Counted from the first letter of the stretch, positions 1 through 11,618 are shown. The stretch is DNA of 64,000 nt from Phytophthora quininea (GCA_011947345.1 JAAVTG010001003.1:558001-622000), one strand, 5' to 3'. Numbers and translations are program-made. The notes: a model not told the origin generated them from the sequence alone.

Positions 1-1119
1 GGGCCCCGGGCGGCGTTTTTCAGCGGCCTGGCCGAGACACTCAAGGTCATCGCCGTCAACTCGTCCACGTTCTACACTATCTACTCGTACCTGCAGGCGC
101 TGTTCAACGTGGACACCAAGTTCGCGCCGGTCTTCTTCATCGCGTTCGGCATCCTCTTCGGCGGCCTCAACATCTACGGGGTGCAGGCGTCGTTCCGCAT
201 GCAGGCGTGCTCGACGACGCTGTGCGTGCTGCTGCTGCTGATCATGTTCTTCTCGGCCATCCCGCACCTCGACTACAACCGGTGGGTGGTGCAGCAGGAC
301 TGGGAGTACACGGACCTGAGCAGCGCGATCGAGGCCATCCCGTACGCGATGTGGTTCTACCTGGGCATCGAGGAGCTGCTGGCGAGCGAGGAAACGATCG
401 AGCCGGAGAAGAACATCCCGCGCGGGCTGTTGCTGTGCATCATGACGCTCATGGTCTTGTCGTTCGGCACGGCCGTGTTCAGCTCGCTGATCGCGCCGGG
501 CGCCGCCGCCATGGCGGACGTGTCGGCCCCGCTGGTCACGAGCTTCCAGACGATCTTCGGGACCGGCGCGACGACGACGTTTTTCAAGTGGATGACGGTG
601 ATCGCGCTGTGCTCGAGCCCCAACTCGTACGTGTTCTTCATGGGGCAGCTGCTGTTCGCCATCGCGCGGGACGGCTACTACCCCAAATTCCTTGCGTACG
701 AGCACCCGACGCGCGGTACGGCGGTGGGCGCGTTGCTGTTCGGCACGGTCAGCTGCGTGGTGATCGCCGTGGTGCTGCACTACGCCATCGGCGACGACGA
801 CCTGGGCTCGGTGCTGATCAACCTGACGCTGCTGGGCGCGCTCGTCTCGTACATCTTCCAGTTGCTGTCGTTCGTGTTCCTGCGAGTCCGACAGCCAAAC
901 CGGCCTCGGCCGTACCGCAGTCCGTTCGGGATGGCCGGGGCCGTCGTGGGTCTGCTGCTGTGCGGCGTCTCCATCTTCGCGATCCTGCACACGAGCGTGA
1001 CGGACACGATCTTCCTGGCGTCGATCGTGGTGACGGCGGCTGTGTTCATCTGCGGCAGCGTGTACTTCTTGCGGACGGTGGTGCCCAAGATCGAGAACAA
1101 GACTCTGGGGTCCCCGTGA
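1..1119 (+). CDS. APC-superfamily amino acid/ethanolamine permease, copy A (5' partial)
   Basis: The reading frame is open from base 1, so the N-terminus lies outside the window; the stop is at 1117-1119. It encodes about 10 of the 12 membrane helices expected for an APC transporter. The conserved signature MWFYLGIEEL followed by ASEETIEPEKNIPRG matches the ethanolamine/amino-acid permease branch (TC 2.A.3), whose members import small amines or amino acids across the plasma membrane. The partner copy at 3528-4939 is almost identical. Copy A lacks one Pro codon in the EEL(P)LAS motif, an in-frame 3-base deletion. Substrate is inferred from family resemblance only. Confidence 0.85.
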   Translation, partial: GPRAAFFSGLAETLKVIAVNSSTFYTIYSYLQALFNVDTKFAPVFFIAFGILFGGLNIYGVQASFRMQACSTTLCVLLLLIMFFSAIPHLDYNRWVVQQDWEYTDLSSAIEAIPYAMWFYLGIEELLASEETIEPEKNIPRGLLLCIMTLMVLSFGTAVFSSLIAPGAAAMADVSAPLVTSFQTIFGTGATTTFFKWMTVIALCSSPNSYVFFMGQLLFAIARDGYYPKFLAYEHPTRGTAVGALLFGTVSCVVIAVVLHYAIGDDDLGSVLINLTLLGALVSYIFQLLSFVFLRVRQPNRPRPYRSPFGMAGAVVGLLLCGVSIFAILHTSVTDTIFLASIVVTAAVFICGSVYFLRTVVPKIENKTLGSP

Positions 1120-1334
1120 TGACCAAGGACATGCGAGAGAATCTGCTGAGCGCGAGGAGTCAGGTGCGGTACCCGAGCTCGAGCGGCCAGCAGGCGTAGA
1201 TCTCTTTCGGCACTTGTCTGCATGCCAGTGCATTGGTTTGTATTCTTGCATAACATCGATATATACTAGCTACTCGCTTCAACACGGCTTGCTTCATTTC
1301 TGCAGGACGTGGTTTAACATTCGTGGCTTTGCAA
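1..1334 (+). repeat. Palindrome 1, left arm (truncated by window edge)
   Basis: This segment is repeated in inverted orientation at 3314-4651 with only scattered differences, for example a 3-base in-frame deletion near 379 and single substitutions near 988 and 1091. It holds most of a permease gene plus about 215 bases of its 3' flank. The inner boundary is where the shared ...ggctttgcaa ends. The outer boundary lies before base 1, so the true arm length is unknown. Confidence 0.93.
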
Positions 1335-1394
1335 ACTTCGGGTGTAATTAATTGCTTGATACGGATTTACGCGACGACACATGCGAAAGCTTGA

Positions 1395-2930
1395 TCAGCA
1401 TGCTTTTTCATGACTAAATAATCGATCAACTTCGCATGACGTGTAAACCCGTCGATCCGGGTACCGGTGCCATGGTGTGATATCCATTCTGGTTTCGCTT
1501 GACAATTTTTCGCGAACTCCCTTCGGAGCAGCAGGCGAGCACAACGTATTGTTCTTAATCTGCGGCTCAACATGTTTGAGGTAGTATACGCTCCCAGTCA
1601 TGAAGACCAATATCGTCACTACAATGGACGCCAAAAACAAGGTATCGCTGAGACTGCTGTAGAGAATCGCGAAAATGGCCACTCCGCAGAGTGCAATCCC
1701 GAGGACAGCGCCAGGAACACCGAACGGACTGCGGTACGGGCGCGATCGCCCGGGTTGCCGAACTGCCAAGTAAATGTATGACAGCAATTGGAAAATGTAC
1801 GAGATGAGTGCTCCCAGCAGAGTCAAATTTATGAGCGCCGAGCCCAGATTGGCGTCGCCGATAGCGTAGTGCAGCACAATCGCAATCACTTCACACATGA
1901 CTGTCCCGAAAACCAGCGCCCCGACTGCCGTGCCACGAGTGGGGTGTTCGTAGGCAAGAAACTTTGGGAAATATCCGTCCTTGGCGATGGCGAATAGCAA
2001 TTGGCCCATGAAGAAAATATACGAGTTCGGGCTCGAGGTCAGAGCAATGACTGTCAGCCACTTGAGCACCATCGTCGTGGTGCCATTGCCGAATATCGTC
2101 TGGAAACTTGTGACCAGAGGAGCTGACACGTCAGTCATTGCAGCAGCCCCTGGCGAGATTAATGAACTGCACGTGGCTGTCCCAAAAGAAAGAAACACCA
2201 GAGTCACGATGCACAGAAGCAGTCCTCGAGGCAGATTCTTCTCGGGTTCGATGGTCTCGTCGCTAGCTAGTGGCAGCTCCTCAATGCCCAGGTAAAACCA
2301 CATTGCGAATGGAATTGCCTGGATGGCGTTGTTCAGGTTCGTGTACTCCCACTTTTGCTCTACCACCCACTTGTCGTAGTCGATGTACGGAATCGACGCG
2401 GCGAAGAACAGCAGCAGCAGGCCGACACACAGCGTGGTCGAGCACGCCTGCATGCGAAATGATGCCTGGACTCCGAAAATGTTCAGCCCCAGGAAAATTG
2501 CTCCAAACGCAAGGAAGAAGACCGGCGCGAACTTCACGTCGACGTCGAAGAGAGCTTGCAGGTACGAGTAGACGGTGTAGAACGTCGAGGCGTTTACTGC
2601 AATCACCTTGAGCGTCTCTGCCAATCCGCCAAAGAAAGCTGCTCGGGGCCCAATCGCATGGAGAGCAAAGATGTAGGGCCCTCCTCCAGCCGGAATCGTC
2701 GCCGAGAGTTCAGCGATGGAGAACGATAGCATAACGTAGAGCACTGTAACGATGGACAGCACGACGAGCATCCCGTCAAAGCCGGCGATCAGCGACGACT
2801 GCCATCCATAGTACTGTCCGCTGATGACGGCGCCGATTCCTAGCGCCCAGAGTTGAGGAGCTCTAGCGTATCGATGCGGGGCTGTCGAGACCCCGGTCAC
2901 GTTGATTGAAACGCAGTCGGCTTGACACAT
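1395..2930 (-). CDS. APC-superfamily permease, paralogue B in the palindrome loop
   Basis: A 511-codon gene in the spacer of palindrome 1. It has the same 12-helix APC architecture and the same MWFYLGIEELPLASDETIEP signature as copies A and C, but is clearly diverged in sequence and codon use, so it is an older paralogue rather than part of the recent inverted duplication. I chose the Met at 2930 because it lies just ahead of the conserved APHRYA...LWALGIGAVISG segment shared with copy C; the frame stays open to 3095 without an obvious better start. The C-terminus is about 40 residues longer than in A and C. Probable plasma-membrane import of an amino acid or ethanolamine; no operon-like context applies in this eukaryote. 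Confidence 0.82.
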   Translation of the reverse strand: MCQADCVSINVTGVSTAPHRYARAPQLWALGIGAVISGQYYGWQSSLIAGFDGMLVVLSIVTVLYVMLSFSIAELSATIPAGGGPYIFALHAIGPRAAFFGGLAETLKVIAVNASTFYTVYSYLQALFDVDVKFAPVFFLAFGAIFLGLNIFGVQASFRMQACSTTLCVGLLLLFFAASIPYIDYDKWVVEQKWEYTNLNNAIQAIPFAMWFYLGIEELPLASDETIEPEKNLPRGLLLCIVTLVFLSFGTATCSSLISPGAAAMTDVSAPLVTSFQTIFGNGTTTMVLKWLTVIALTSSPNSYIFFMGQLLFAIAKDGYFPKFLAYEHPTRGTAVGALVFGTVMCEVIAIVLHYAIGDANLGSALINLTLLGALISYIFQLLSYIYLAVRQPGRSRPYRSPFGVPGAVLGIALCGVAIFAILYSSLSDTLFLASIVVTILVFMTGSVYYLKHVEPQIKNNTLCSPAAPKGVREKLSSETRMDITPWHRYPDRRVYTSCEVDRLFSHEKAC

Positions 2931-3313
2931 TGAGGCAGTCGAATCGAGCGTTTGTGCTGTGTGCTGCTGGGATAATTTTCCAATGAAGAAAACGGGGAGT
3001 GCTGTGCCGAAGTTTGAAACGAGAAGGATGGCATTGTGATGTGCAGGTGCTGGCGGCAGATAATTTCTTCTCATTGGCCCTGCGAGATGCGTCACGCAGC
3101 TTCAAGACGCTAGCACTTGTTTGACAGCCGATCTAGTAACCCCTGGCGCGGGTTACCGAGACTTTGGGGATAGACTCCCAGCTGGCAAAGGTTTCTTCCG
3201 TCGCTGTGAACGCTGGGCATGTCCGCGACGCAGTAGAATTTTCGGAGCAGTCAACCATGAGTCATGGCTGACAGCGATAGCCCCGGCAATATTGTCTGCA
3301 GTCAAAGGTGCTG

Positions 3314-4651
3314 TTGCAAAGCCACGAATGTTAAACCACGTCCTGCAGAAATGAAGCAAGCCGTGTTGAAGCGAGTAGCTAGTATATATCGATGTTATGC
3401 AAGAATACAAACCAATGCACTGGCATGCAGACAATGCCGAAAGAGATCTACGCCTGCTGGCCGCTCGAGCTCGGGTACCGCACCTGACTCCTCGCGCTCA
3501 GCAGATTCTCTCGCATGTCCTTGGTCATCACGGGGACCCCAGAGTCTTGTTCTTGATCTTGGGCACCACCGTCCGCAAGAAGTACACGCTGCCGCAGATG
3601 AACACAGCCGCCGTCACCACGATCGACGCCAGGAAGATCGTGTCCGTCACGCTCGTGTACAGGATCGCGAAGATGGAGACGCCGCACAGCAGCAGACCCA
3701 CGACGGCCCCGGCCATCCCGAACGGACTGCGGTACGGCCGAGGCCGGTTTGGCTGTCGGACTCGCAGGAACACGAACGACAGCAACTGGAAGATGTACGA
3801 GACGAGCGCGCCCAGCAGCGTCAGGTTGATCAGCACCGAGCCCAGGTCGTCGTCGCCGATGGCGTAGTGCAGCACCACGGCGATCACCACGCAGCTGACC
3901 GTGCCGAACAGCAACGCGCCCACCGCCGTACCGCGCGTCGGGTGCTCGTACGCAAGGAATTTGGGGTAGTAGCCGTCCCGCGCGATGGCGAACAGCAGCT
4001 GCCCCATGAAGAACACGTACGAGTTGGGGCTCGAGCACAGCGCGATCACCGTCATCCACTTGAAAAACGTCGTTGTCGCGCCGGTCCCGAAGATCGTCTG
4101 GAAGCTCGTGACCAGCGGGGCCGACACGTCCGCCATGGCGGCGGCGCCCGGCGCGATCAGCGAGCTGAACACGGCCGTGCCGAACGACAAGACCATGAGC
4201 GTCATGATGCACAGCAACAGCCCGCGCGGGATGTTCTTCTCCGGCTCGATCGTTTCCTCGCTCGCCAGCGGCAGCTCCTCGATGCCCAGGTAGAACCACA
4301 TCGCGTACGGGATGGCCTCGATCGCGCTGCTCAGGTCCGTGTACTCCCAGTCCTGCTGCACCACCCACCGGTTGTAGTCGAGGTGCGGGATGGCCGAGAA
4401 GAACATGATCAGCAGCAGCAGCACGCACAGCGTCGTCGAGCACGCCTGCATGCGGAACGACGCCTGCACCCCGTAGATGTTGAGGCCGCCGAAGAGGATG
4501 CCGAACGCGATGAAGAAGACCGGCGCGAACTTGGTGTCCACGTTGAACAGCGCCTGCAGGTACGAGTAGATAGTGTAGAACGTGGACGAGTTGACGGCGA
4601 TGACCTTGAGTGTCTCGGCCAGGCCGCTGAAAAACGCCGCCCGGGGCCCGA
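3314..4651 (-). repeat. Palindrome 1, right arm
   Basis: Inverted copy of 1-1334, covering the 3' flank and most of permease copy C. The matching sequence runs up to 4651 only because the partner arm is cut off by the window edge. The spacer between arms is 1335-3313. Confidence 0.93.
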
Positions 4652-4939
4652 TCGAGTGCAGCGCGAAGATGTACGGCCCGCCGCCCGCCGGGATCGTTGA
4701 CGACAGCTCCGCGAGCGAGAAGGACAGCATCACGTAGAGCACCGTCATCATGGACAGCACGATGAGCATGCCGTCGAAGCCGGCCACGAGCGACGACTGC
4801 CAGCCGTAGTACTCCCCGCTGATGACGGCGCCGATGCCCAGCGCCCAGAGCTGCAGCGCCTTGGCGTGTCGGTGTGGGGCGTCCGGCTTGATTCCTGCAC
4901 GTCCAGCGACGCGCCGCTGATCCGACTGAGTCGCGTCAT
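3528..4939 (-). CDS. APC-superfamily permease, copy C (frameshift near the N-terminus)
   Basis: Near-identical partner of copy A in inverted orientation. The permease frame is open from 4787 down to the stop at 3528 and contains the MWFYLGIEELPLASEET signature. Upstream of 4787 the conserved residues ALQLWALGIGAVISGEYYGW continue in the same frame, but no start codon is in that frame before a stop. The only plausible ATG (4939) is in another frame and joins it if one base is missing near 4880-4895, which would give 470 residues. This is one of many single-base run-length lesions in the window, so I favour an error over a true pseudogene. The predicted role is amine or amino-acid uptake at the plasma membrane. 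Confidence 0.78.
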
Positions 4940-6180
4940 GGCACCTTTACGCGTGGGGTGTTGGTTGTGTAGCGGGGTTGGAGCTATCGCCCGACAGCAA
5001 GGCGGCCAATTCAAAAGTGAGTAGGTTCCCGCCATGCCCCAGCGCGGCGGCGGAAACGCGGCGCGCATTGAGCATTCCTAGCGGAGACTTGAGCGGACTC
5101 GATCTGGCTAGCGGGTGAAGGTACCATCGGTCTTGAGTCGAGGTCCATCTCGCCGACCGCCTTGCGGAGACCGTGGCGGAGCAGCCCCGATTGGCCGTTG
5201 TTGGCGCGTCATGCCCATGTCTGCCGTTCCTTTTCTTCCTTGGCCGGGGCTCTTCTCTGGTGCCCGAGTGTTTAACACCGGCAGCGGGCAGCGCGGATCG
5301 GCGGCACGCGTTGCATGTGGCGATCACGCTTCATCTTGCACCCTTGCATCGCACCCGATAGCGGAGACCGGGGCTCGGCGCCACGTCGGACGCGTTCCAT
5401 GCTGCCGCGCAGTGTCGGCACTGCGCTCTGCTTCAACGGCAAGCCGAGCGCGAACAAAACGCCAGGCTGATAGCGCGAAATCGTTGGCCGCGCCAGGAGC
5501 TGCTGGGGGACAGCGTCTTTCGAGGCCGGCAATCCCATGTCAAACCTTGCCGGTCGTCGCCACTTCAACGCCGTCGCACTTCAACCGCAAATCCCGCGTT
5601 TACAGTTAACACGGAGCTCCAAGCAGCGTGACGGCGGGGCTCCTTGCTCAGTACAACAGCATCGTCGGTCTTGGCCTGGACGACCACCGCGACGGGATAT
5701 CCCTCAGGGCTCCGGACCGTGCCTCGATTGGACCACACCTCTGCCGGCAACGCGAGCAACCACCGCTGGATCGGTCTCTCCAGTCGGCAGCAGTTCGATG
5801 TTCGACGTCCGCGAAGCGCGCCCTCTCAACAAGATCTACTGCAACAAAGGACATTTGCGTCTCGCTCCGTCGTCGTCGTGCTCGGTCGGACACTCCCCAA
5901 GCAGCGAGACCTTCGTCCACAGGCTTACGTTACGATGCCGCCCATCGGGGCCGCGCGTAACGTCATCGCACTCCAGAATAATTAATCTGGAGTTTTCTGC
6001 CAAGCAGTACTCCGCCAATGGAGGGCATCGCTACCCCGCCACGCGAGGCCGCGTCGTGCATGCCTTGCGACGTCACCCACGCCGGTTGTCCGACCCAAGT
6101 CCTCGCCCTCCCTCGGAGCTGATGTTGAAGCTCATGCCGAGCACTGCTCGACAATGAGGAAGACCTGGAACTCCGACAGC
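4940..6180. other. Intergenic region, no supportable gene
   Basis: About 1.24 kb between the divergent permease C and dehydrogenase genes. Only short, mutually inconsistent open frames are present. A few coding-like stretches appear in shifting minus-strand frames around 5640-6000, which might be a decayed transposon or gene remnant, but I recognise no family. Confidence 0.5.
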
Positions 6181-6200
6181 CTCACTTTGTTATTCACCAA
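6181..6200 (+). promoter_or_regulatory. Initiator-like core promoter of the dehydrogenase gene
   Basis: The sequence ctcactttgttattcacc, about 30-40 bases upstream of the ATG at 6222, resembles the oomycete initiator (YTCANTYY) followed by a pyrimidine-rich flank. The spacing fits the short 5' leaders usual in these genomes. The match is by eye only. Confidence 0.4.
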
Positions 6201-6221
6201 CAACCCCGAAACTTCTCCGCC

Positions 6222-7708
6222 ATGAGCGACCCGATCCCGACACTCAAGGACCTCTTCATCGACGGCAAATGGGTGGCCCCAACCAACGGCAAATACATCG
6301 ACGTGCTGAACCCCGCCAACGAGGAGGTGATCCAGCAAGTGGCTGCCGCCTCCGCTGCCGACGTGGACCTGGCTGTGCAGGCCGCTAAGCGAGCTTTCGA
6401 GACCTGGGGTGCCACGACCGGCGCCGAGCGCGCCGTGTACCTGCGCAAGATGGCGGAGCTCGTGGACAAGCGCATCGACGCTATCAGTCGCCTAGAGACT
6501 CTGGACAACGGCAAGCCGCTGGCCGAGGCCGTGTGGGATATTGAAGACGTCTCCGGATGCTTCCAGTACTACGCCAAGGCTGCGGAAGCCCTGGATGCTC
6601 GTCAATACGAGAAGGTGGACCTGCCGCTGGAGGATTTCTTGGGAGCGCTCCGCTACGAGCCCGTGGGGGTCGTTGGCGCCATCATCCCGTGGAACTACCC
6701 GGCGCTTATGGCCCTGTGGAAGCTGGCTCCAGCTTTGGCTGCGGGCTGCACTGTGGTGCTGAAGCCGTCCGAGCTCACGCCGCTGACGGCGCTGCAGCTG
6801 GCTCAGATTGCAGCTGACGTTGGCCTGCCCGCCGGTGTCCTTAACGTTGTGAATGGTCTCGGAGTTGAGGCTGGAGGTCCGCTAGTAGCACACCCCGATG
6901 TGCACAAGGTGGCCTTCACCGGCAGCGTTCCGACGGGACGTAACATCATGACTACGGCGGCCAAAGACATCAAGAAGATCTCGCTGGAGCTTGGTGGGAA
7001 ATCTCCTGCTATTGTGTTCGACAAGACGCACATGGAGCGCACGGTCGAGTGGGTCATGTTCGGTTGCTTCTGGACAAACGGCCAGATCTGCAGCGCGACA
7101 TCGCGGTTGTTGGTGCAAGAAAAGTTTGCCGACGAGTTCATCGAGTTGCTCGTGAAGGAGACGGAGAAGCTTGTGCTGGGTGATCCGCTCGATGGCAAAG
7201 TACAGATGGGGCCGTTGGTGTCCAAGGTGCAGCAGGAGAAGGTGCTCGGGTATATCAAGAGCGCGCAGAACGAGGGTGCGACCGTGAAGGGCCAAGCAGC
7301 AGCTCCTAGCGGAGGCAAGGGCTACTTCGTACCGGCCACGATTCTCACCAACGTCACCAAGGACATGAAGGTGTGGAAGGAGGAGATTTTGGCCCAGTGC
7401 TGTCGGTGATGACGTTCAAGACGGAGGAGGAGGCGATCGCTCTTGCAAACGACTCAGAGTTCGGCTTGGCGTCTGCAGTGTTCACGTCGGATGACGCCCA
7501 GCTGAAGCGCGTGACCAAGGCCCTTCGCGCTGGGATCGTCTGGAACAACTGCTCGCAGCCCTGCTTCGTTGAGCTGCCGTGGGGCGGTGTCAAGAAGAGC
7601 GGGCTTGGTCGCGAACTTGGTCCGTTCGGGATGAATGCCTACCTCGAGCCCAAGCAAATCTGCACCTATGTGGCCGACAAGCCGTTTGCTTGGTACTTGA
7701 AGCCGTAG
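6222..7708 (+). CDS. Aldehyde dehydrogenase, ALDH10/betaine-aldehyde dehydrogenase type (one frameshift)
   Basis: NAD-dependent oxidation of an aminoaldehyde or betaine aldehyde to the acid. The Rossmann-domain motif IIPWNYPALMALWKLAPALA, the catalytic Glu in LELGGKSPAI, and the catalytic Cys in FWTNGQICSATSRLL are all visible; the last motif closely matches plant ALDH10 enzymes. The frame breaks near 7390: upstream ends at KVWKEEI and downstream resumes at FGPVLSVMTF, which requires one extra T in a four-T run. With it the gene is 496 codons, the normal family size. Physiologically this would support osmoprotectant (glycine betaine) or polyamine catabolism. A sequencing error is more likely than inactivation because both halves are fully conserved. 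Confidence 0.9.
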
Positions 7709-7826
7709 ATATCGGCGTCAGTTTACACAAAGGTTAGGAGCCTCTGTCATGTTCATAATGTACGCTTTGTCCAGTTCTCAAGAATGCGGTAATTCCATTC
7801 AGTCTCCAAGACCAACTAGCAGCTTC

Positions 7827-8142
7827 TTATGCTGTGTTCGAACTCGCGTTTGCATCACCTACAGCTTTCCGACTCTCGTCGACAAATTCCTTGAGAACTT
7901 TGCGTACATCGGCTAGCGAGTCGACCGCAAATGAGCGCTCATGGCGACCACCACTGTGCTGAACATCAGGCCCAACGACAACCCCAAAATCGACACATCT
8001 TCGGCCAGACGCACCGGTACCTTTTGCAAGCGGCTGAAGGCCACCTTGTTGTCATCGTCGACGAAGTTGGTCACGTCGAATTCGTCGTCGTCATCGGTCG
8101 TGTAGTCATCATGACCACGCACGGCTGCTGCAGCCACTCCGC
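7827..8142 (-). other. Acidic coding-like tail after the trehalose synthase stop
   Basis: Directly after the TPS stop (8143), another minus-strand frame stays open and encodes an acidic stretch (DDYTTDDDDEFDVTNFVDDD), a hydrophobic segment (ILGLSLGLMF), and then, after one more apparent frame change near 7955, a helix-like ending SLADVRKVLKEFVDESRKAV before a TAA at 7827. No ATG opens it. It is best read as a C-terminal extension of the TPS protein cut off by an upstream run-length error. A separate small gene or a readthrough segment is the alternative. Confidence 0.4.
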
Positions 8143-11100
8143 TTAATCTTTCTTTGCGCTCATGTTTTTCTGCCCGCTCTTCTTCTTGGCAGGGTTGATC
8201 TCGTCGGTGACATCGCTGCCACCTCTTGGCCGCGGCATACGGGGCTTTGCTTTCGACACGTGAGCAGCGGAAGGCACTGATTGGGCGTGCAGTTGCATTT
8301 GTGAAGCAGCGCTCAAAGCGATCGAATTCCGACGAATGCGCTCGGTTTCTGCTTGCTCTTCTTTGCGCTTGCGTTCATCGTGACGCTCGTTTGACTCGGC
8401 CACCAAGGCATGCATTGTCTGGAACATTTGATCGTCCGTCACATCGTCGCAAACACACAAAACAAAGTCGACTTCTTGGTCGTTTTTCTTGGCGATCTGC
8501 TCCGGCAACGAGAGATGCCTGAGAATCCCTTCAAGCACTCGCGTTTTCGTGCATCCCTCATGCTCCACACTGACCGACATGTGGCCCTGATACACCTCCA
8601 ACGCCGTGCCAATGAGCTGCCGCTCCAGAATGATCTGAAGATCTTTGGCTTGCCAACTGCCGAAATGCGGATCTGCATCGCCATAATGCCACGTTAGCGA
8701 GCTCTCTTTGTCTTCAATGTAGCTTCCAGGGGTTCTGTCAGTGAACATGAGCATCGTCGGCAGCACTAAATCCTTCCATGACATATCGTCGCCGCCGAAA
8801 GAGTCGTCTGTATGGGCAATGCTTTCACTTCCTCCACCAACAAGATCCCCACTGTCGGTTGACGTTGGTGCTGAGGCATGATGCGAGTAGGCTGGGAAGC
8901 TCCCCATACTCATGTGCATCATGCTGTGGGTATCATTCGAATATGATGCATCAATGCTGCTGCCACCGCCGCCACTGCTCACCCCAACGACTGTTGCAGC
9001 GGAACTACCTCCAGACCGAGCCGTTGCCACGTCGTACTGGAATTTGCTCATGGTTTTCCACTGCTCGCGCGTATTCCTTAAGTTCATACGATAGAAGAAA
9101 CCGTCCTCCGCTGCAACACCGACACGCACGCCGTTCAACCACGTCTCGAGGAATTTGCGTTCGCGACCGCTGACGATAAAGACTGTATTCCGCTCGTCAG
9201 CAGTCAAGGCGTCCAGCAGCGCCTTGAAATTGGGACCTACAGCTGCAAGTGGTAGGAGGGAATGCTTCGGTGTAAGCGTTCGATCATAATCCAAGATAAT
9301 AACACGATTTTTCGTGGTGCGGTACGCTTGCACAATAGCCTTCTTCTCGAGCTTGGGCAACTGCGTCGACGACTTGCGGTTCTTCTCAACTGCAACTCTC
9401 AACTCCTCTAGAAACTGTTCTCCCCAGGTGGTGGCAGTGTTGGAGGACACATAGCGATACAGTTTTTGCTGACGAATTTCTCGTTCAGTACGGCACATGC
9501 TCAAAGCCTGGTGGATACTCAACGCCACGTCTTCTGTGTTCCATGGATTGATAACGATGGCACCGCTCAGAGACTGCGAACATCCTGCAAATTCGCTCAC
9601 CACCAATACACCCGGCCCGCCATCTTCCCCTTCCCAATCCGTCAGCATAGACGCTGAAGACTGTCGTGGAGATGATACAGGCGACAGCACACCCGATTTT
9701 GCCGTGCTTTCTCCGCTTGCGCTTGTTTGTTTGTCAGGGTGCTAACCATATCTCCGAGCTCTGGAGCAGAAGAAGGTGCACCGTTTCCAGTCGGGCCAGT
9801 ACCAGTGCCTTTCGCTGCATCCCGAGCTGCTTTCTTTCGCTCGTCCTTGCTCCTCATGAAGTGCTGCTGGCACACAATAAACTCGTGAGACACCAAATTC
9901 ATTCCATCCCGCGTAGAAGTCACCAAGCACACATCTGCAAGGTCGTACAGCGCGCACAGCTCGTCATGCGGTGTCATTTTTTGCTGGATATAATGGATCG
10001 GTGCGTAGTCCAGCGTCCCAAACGCGCCGTTGATACGACCCACAAGCTGGTTCACTTCAGCCACGATATTGTGATAGCTCTGGGAGCTCATTTCAAGCTG
10101 ATGACACGCATCATATCCGATGTTACTTCCCTTCCCGGCTGCAATGGGGCTAGCTTGTTTTGGTGGGGACTCTGCCACAGCTCCCTGGATAGGACCGTCG
10201 CTACTGCTTGGCCCCACAATTGGAAATGACGAGGATCGAGGTAGCACACCGCCACTCTCCGCAGCTGCGCTGGTTATACTAATCCGAGAGCCGTCATTGG
10301 ACCCTCCGCTCTCCCTGGTTGACTTGGTTTCGACAACCCCAGAGCGTGAGGAAATGCCAATCTGCACAAGAACAACATTGTGTCGCCATTCCGGGAAACG
10401 ATTTAGCAGTGTCTCCATCGCTAACATTTTGTGCGGAATTCCTTTGATATTGTCCAGTCGATCAATCCCCAAGATGATCCGTTTGCCGCCAAATTTGTCA
10501 TGTAGTTCGTTCACTCGATTTAGTGTCCGTGGGCTAGACGCAGCGCGAGCAAACGGCTCCAAGCTGATGCCTATCGGGAACACTCCAATCGACGTAAAAT
10601 GGTCGCGGTCAACAGACGAACTGCGGACTCCTCTGTGCGAGCACTCCACCCCTAGCAGTCGATGGCATGTCGAAAGGAAATGTCGTTCGTAGTCAAATGT
10701 CTGAAACCCCAATAGATCAGCCTGCAGTACGCCCGTAAGGAGCTGCGACCGCACTGGGAGTCGGCAGTACACGTCCGACGCCGGGAATGGCGTGTGCAAG
10801 AACCACCCAATCCTACATAACGGGATACGTTGTCGCAGCAGCGATGGTAGCAACATGAGATGGTAGTCATGAGCCCAGACCACGTCTCCTTCATTGTAAA
10901 TCTCCGCAATCGCGTCTGCAAAGCTCTCGTTCGCCGACTCGTACGCTCTCCAGTCTTGTTTGCTGAATCTCTTGGTCGAATGAAAGTTCGAGTTGCCTCC
11001 TGTAAACGTAAACGCCACTGGTTCCGACACGTAGTGGAACAGTGACCACAATACCTCCGAAGAGAATCCCGTATGTCTTGAAGCCACCTCCGACGATAGA

Positions 11101-11618
11101 AACACTGGCAGGCAATTGTGCTGCAGTAGAAGGCGTCGCACCGCTTCGTGCTCGCTCTTGGGAATGTGCTGCCCCACCCAGCCCACCCACAGGAAGTTCA
11201 TCTCAGCCCGGACGCCAGTTAGACACATGAGTTTGTCCAGACCACCAGTAGTTTTTGTGGCCTTCCAGCGGCCTGTTTGGTGTCGTTCCAGTAGAACGGG
11301 CAGGTTATTGGACACTACAATGAGCTGGTTATTGCCGGCGTTCGCAGCTTTCTGGGCGCCTTGTACGTCCTCGTCGCTGTCTTCCTCCTGCTCGGCTCGG
11401 AGCTGCATCAGTTGCAGCTGTAGGTCCTGGATATTGGCTAAAATCTCTTGTTCCTCCAGTGACAGTGTGTCCAGGCGACTGAGCTCGAACTCGGTGGCGG
11501 CGCGTTGCGACACGAAGAACTCGTTGCGGGGCGACAGCACGCCGCTACCGGGCGGCCCCGAGGGCGGCGACGCCGTCACGTGCAGCCCTCCTGAAGTGCT
11601 AGGAGCTTCCTCGCCCAT
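8143..11618 (-). CDS. TPS: Trehalose-6-phosphate synthase with phosphatase-like domain (one frameshift)
   Basis: About 1158 codons. The N-terminal ~100 residues include a coiled-coil-like LSLEEQEILANIQDLQLQL. A GT20 synthase domain follows (LIVVSNNLPVLL, VVWAHDYHLMLLPSLLR, GWFLHTPFPASD, GIDRLDNIKGIPHK, STRDGMNLVSHEFI, VLVVSEFAG), then a HAD phosphatase-like domain (VIILDYDRTLTP, FIVSGRERKFLETWL). It makes trehalose-6-phosphate from UDP-glucose and glucose-6-phosphate, with possible dephosphorylation to trehalose. Oddities: a Ser/Gly-rich insert of about 100 residues sits inside the GT20 domain after HNVVLVQIG, and a Ser/His-rich insert lies in the phosphatase part. The frame breaks near 9690 in an A-rich run between ...AEKARQ and KSGVLSPV. 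I chose the ATG at 11618 because the upstream 10 residues need a TTG. Confidence 0.9.

Noticed and set aside
3264..4700. 478-codon plus-strand frame opposite permease C
   Set aside because: Arg/His/Gln-rich shadow of the transporter gene; sense strand is clearly coding.
5537..6157. 206-codon frame upstream of the dehydrogenase
   Set aside because: Composition typical of chance frames, overlapping several others; no motif and no homologous copy in the window.
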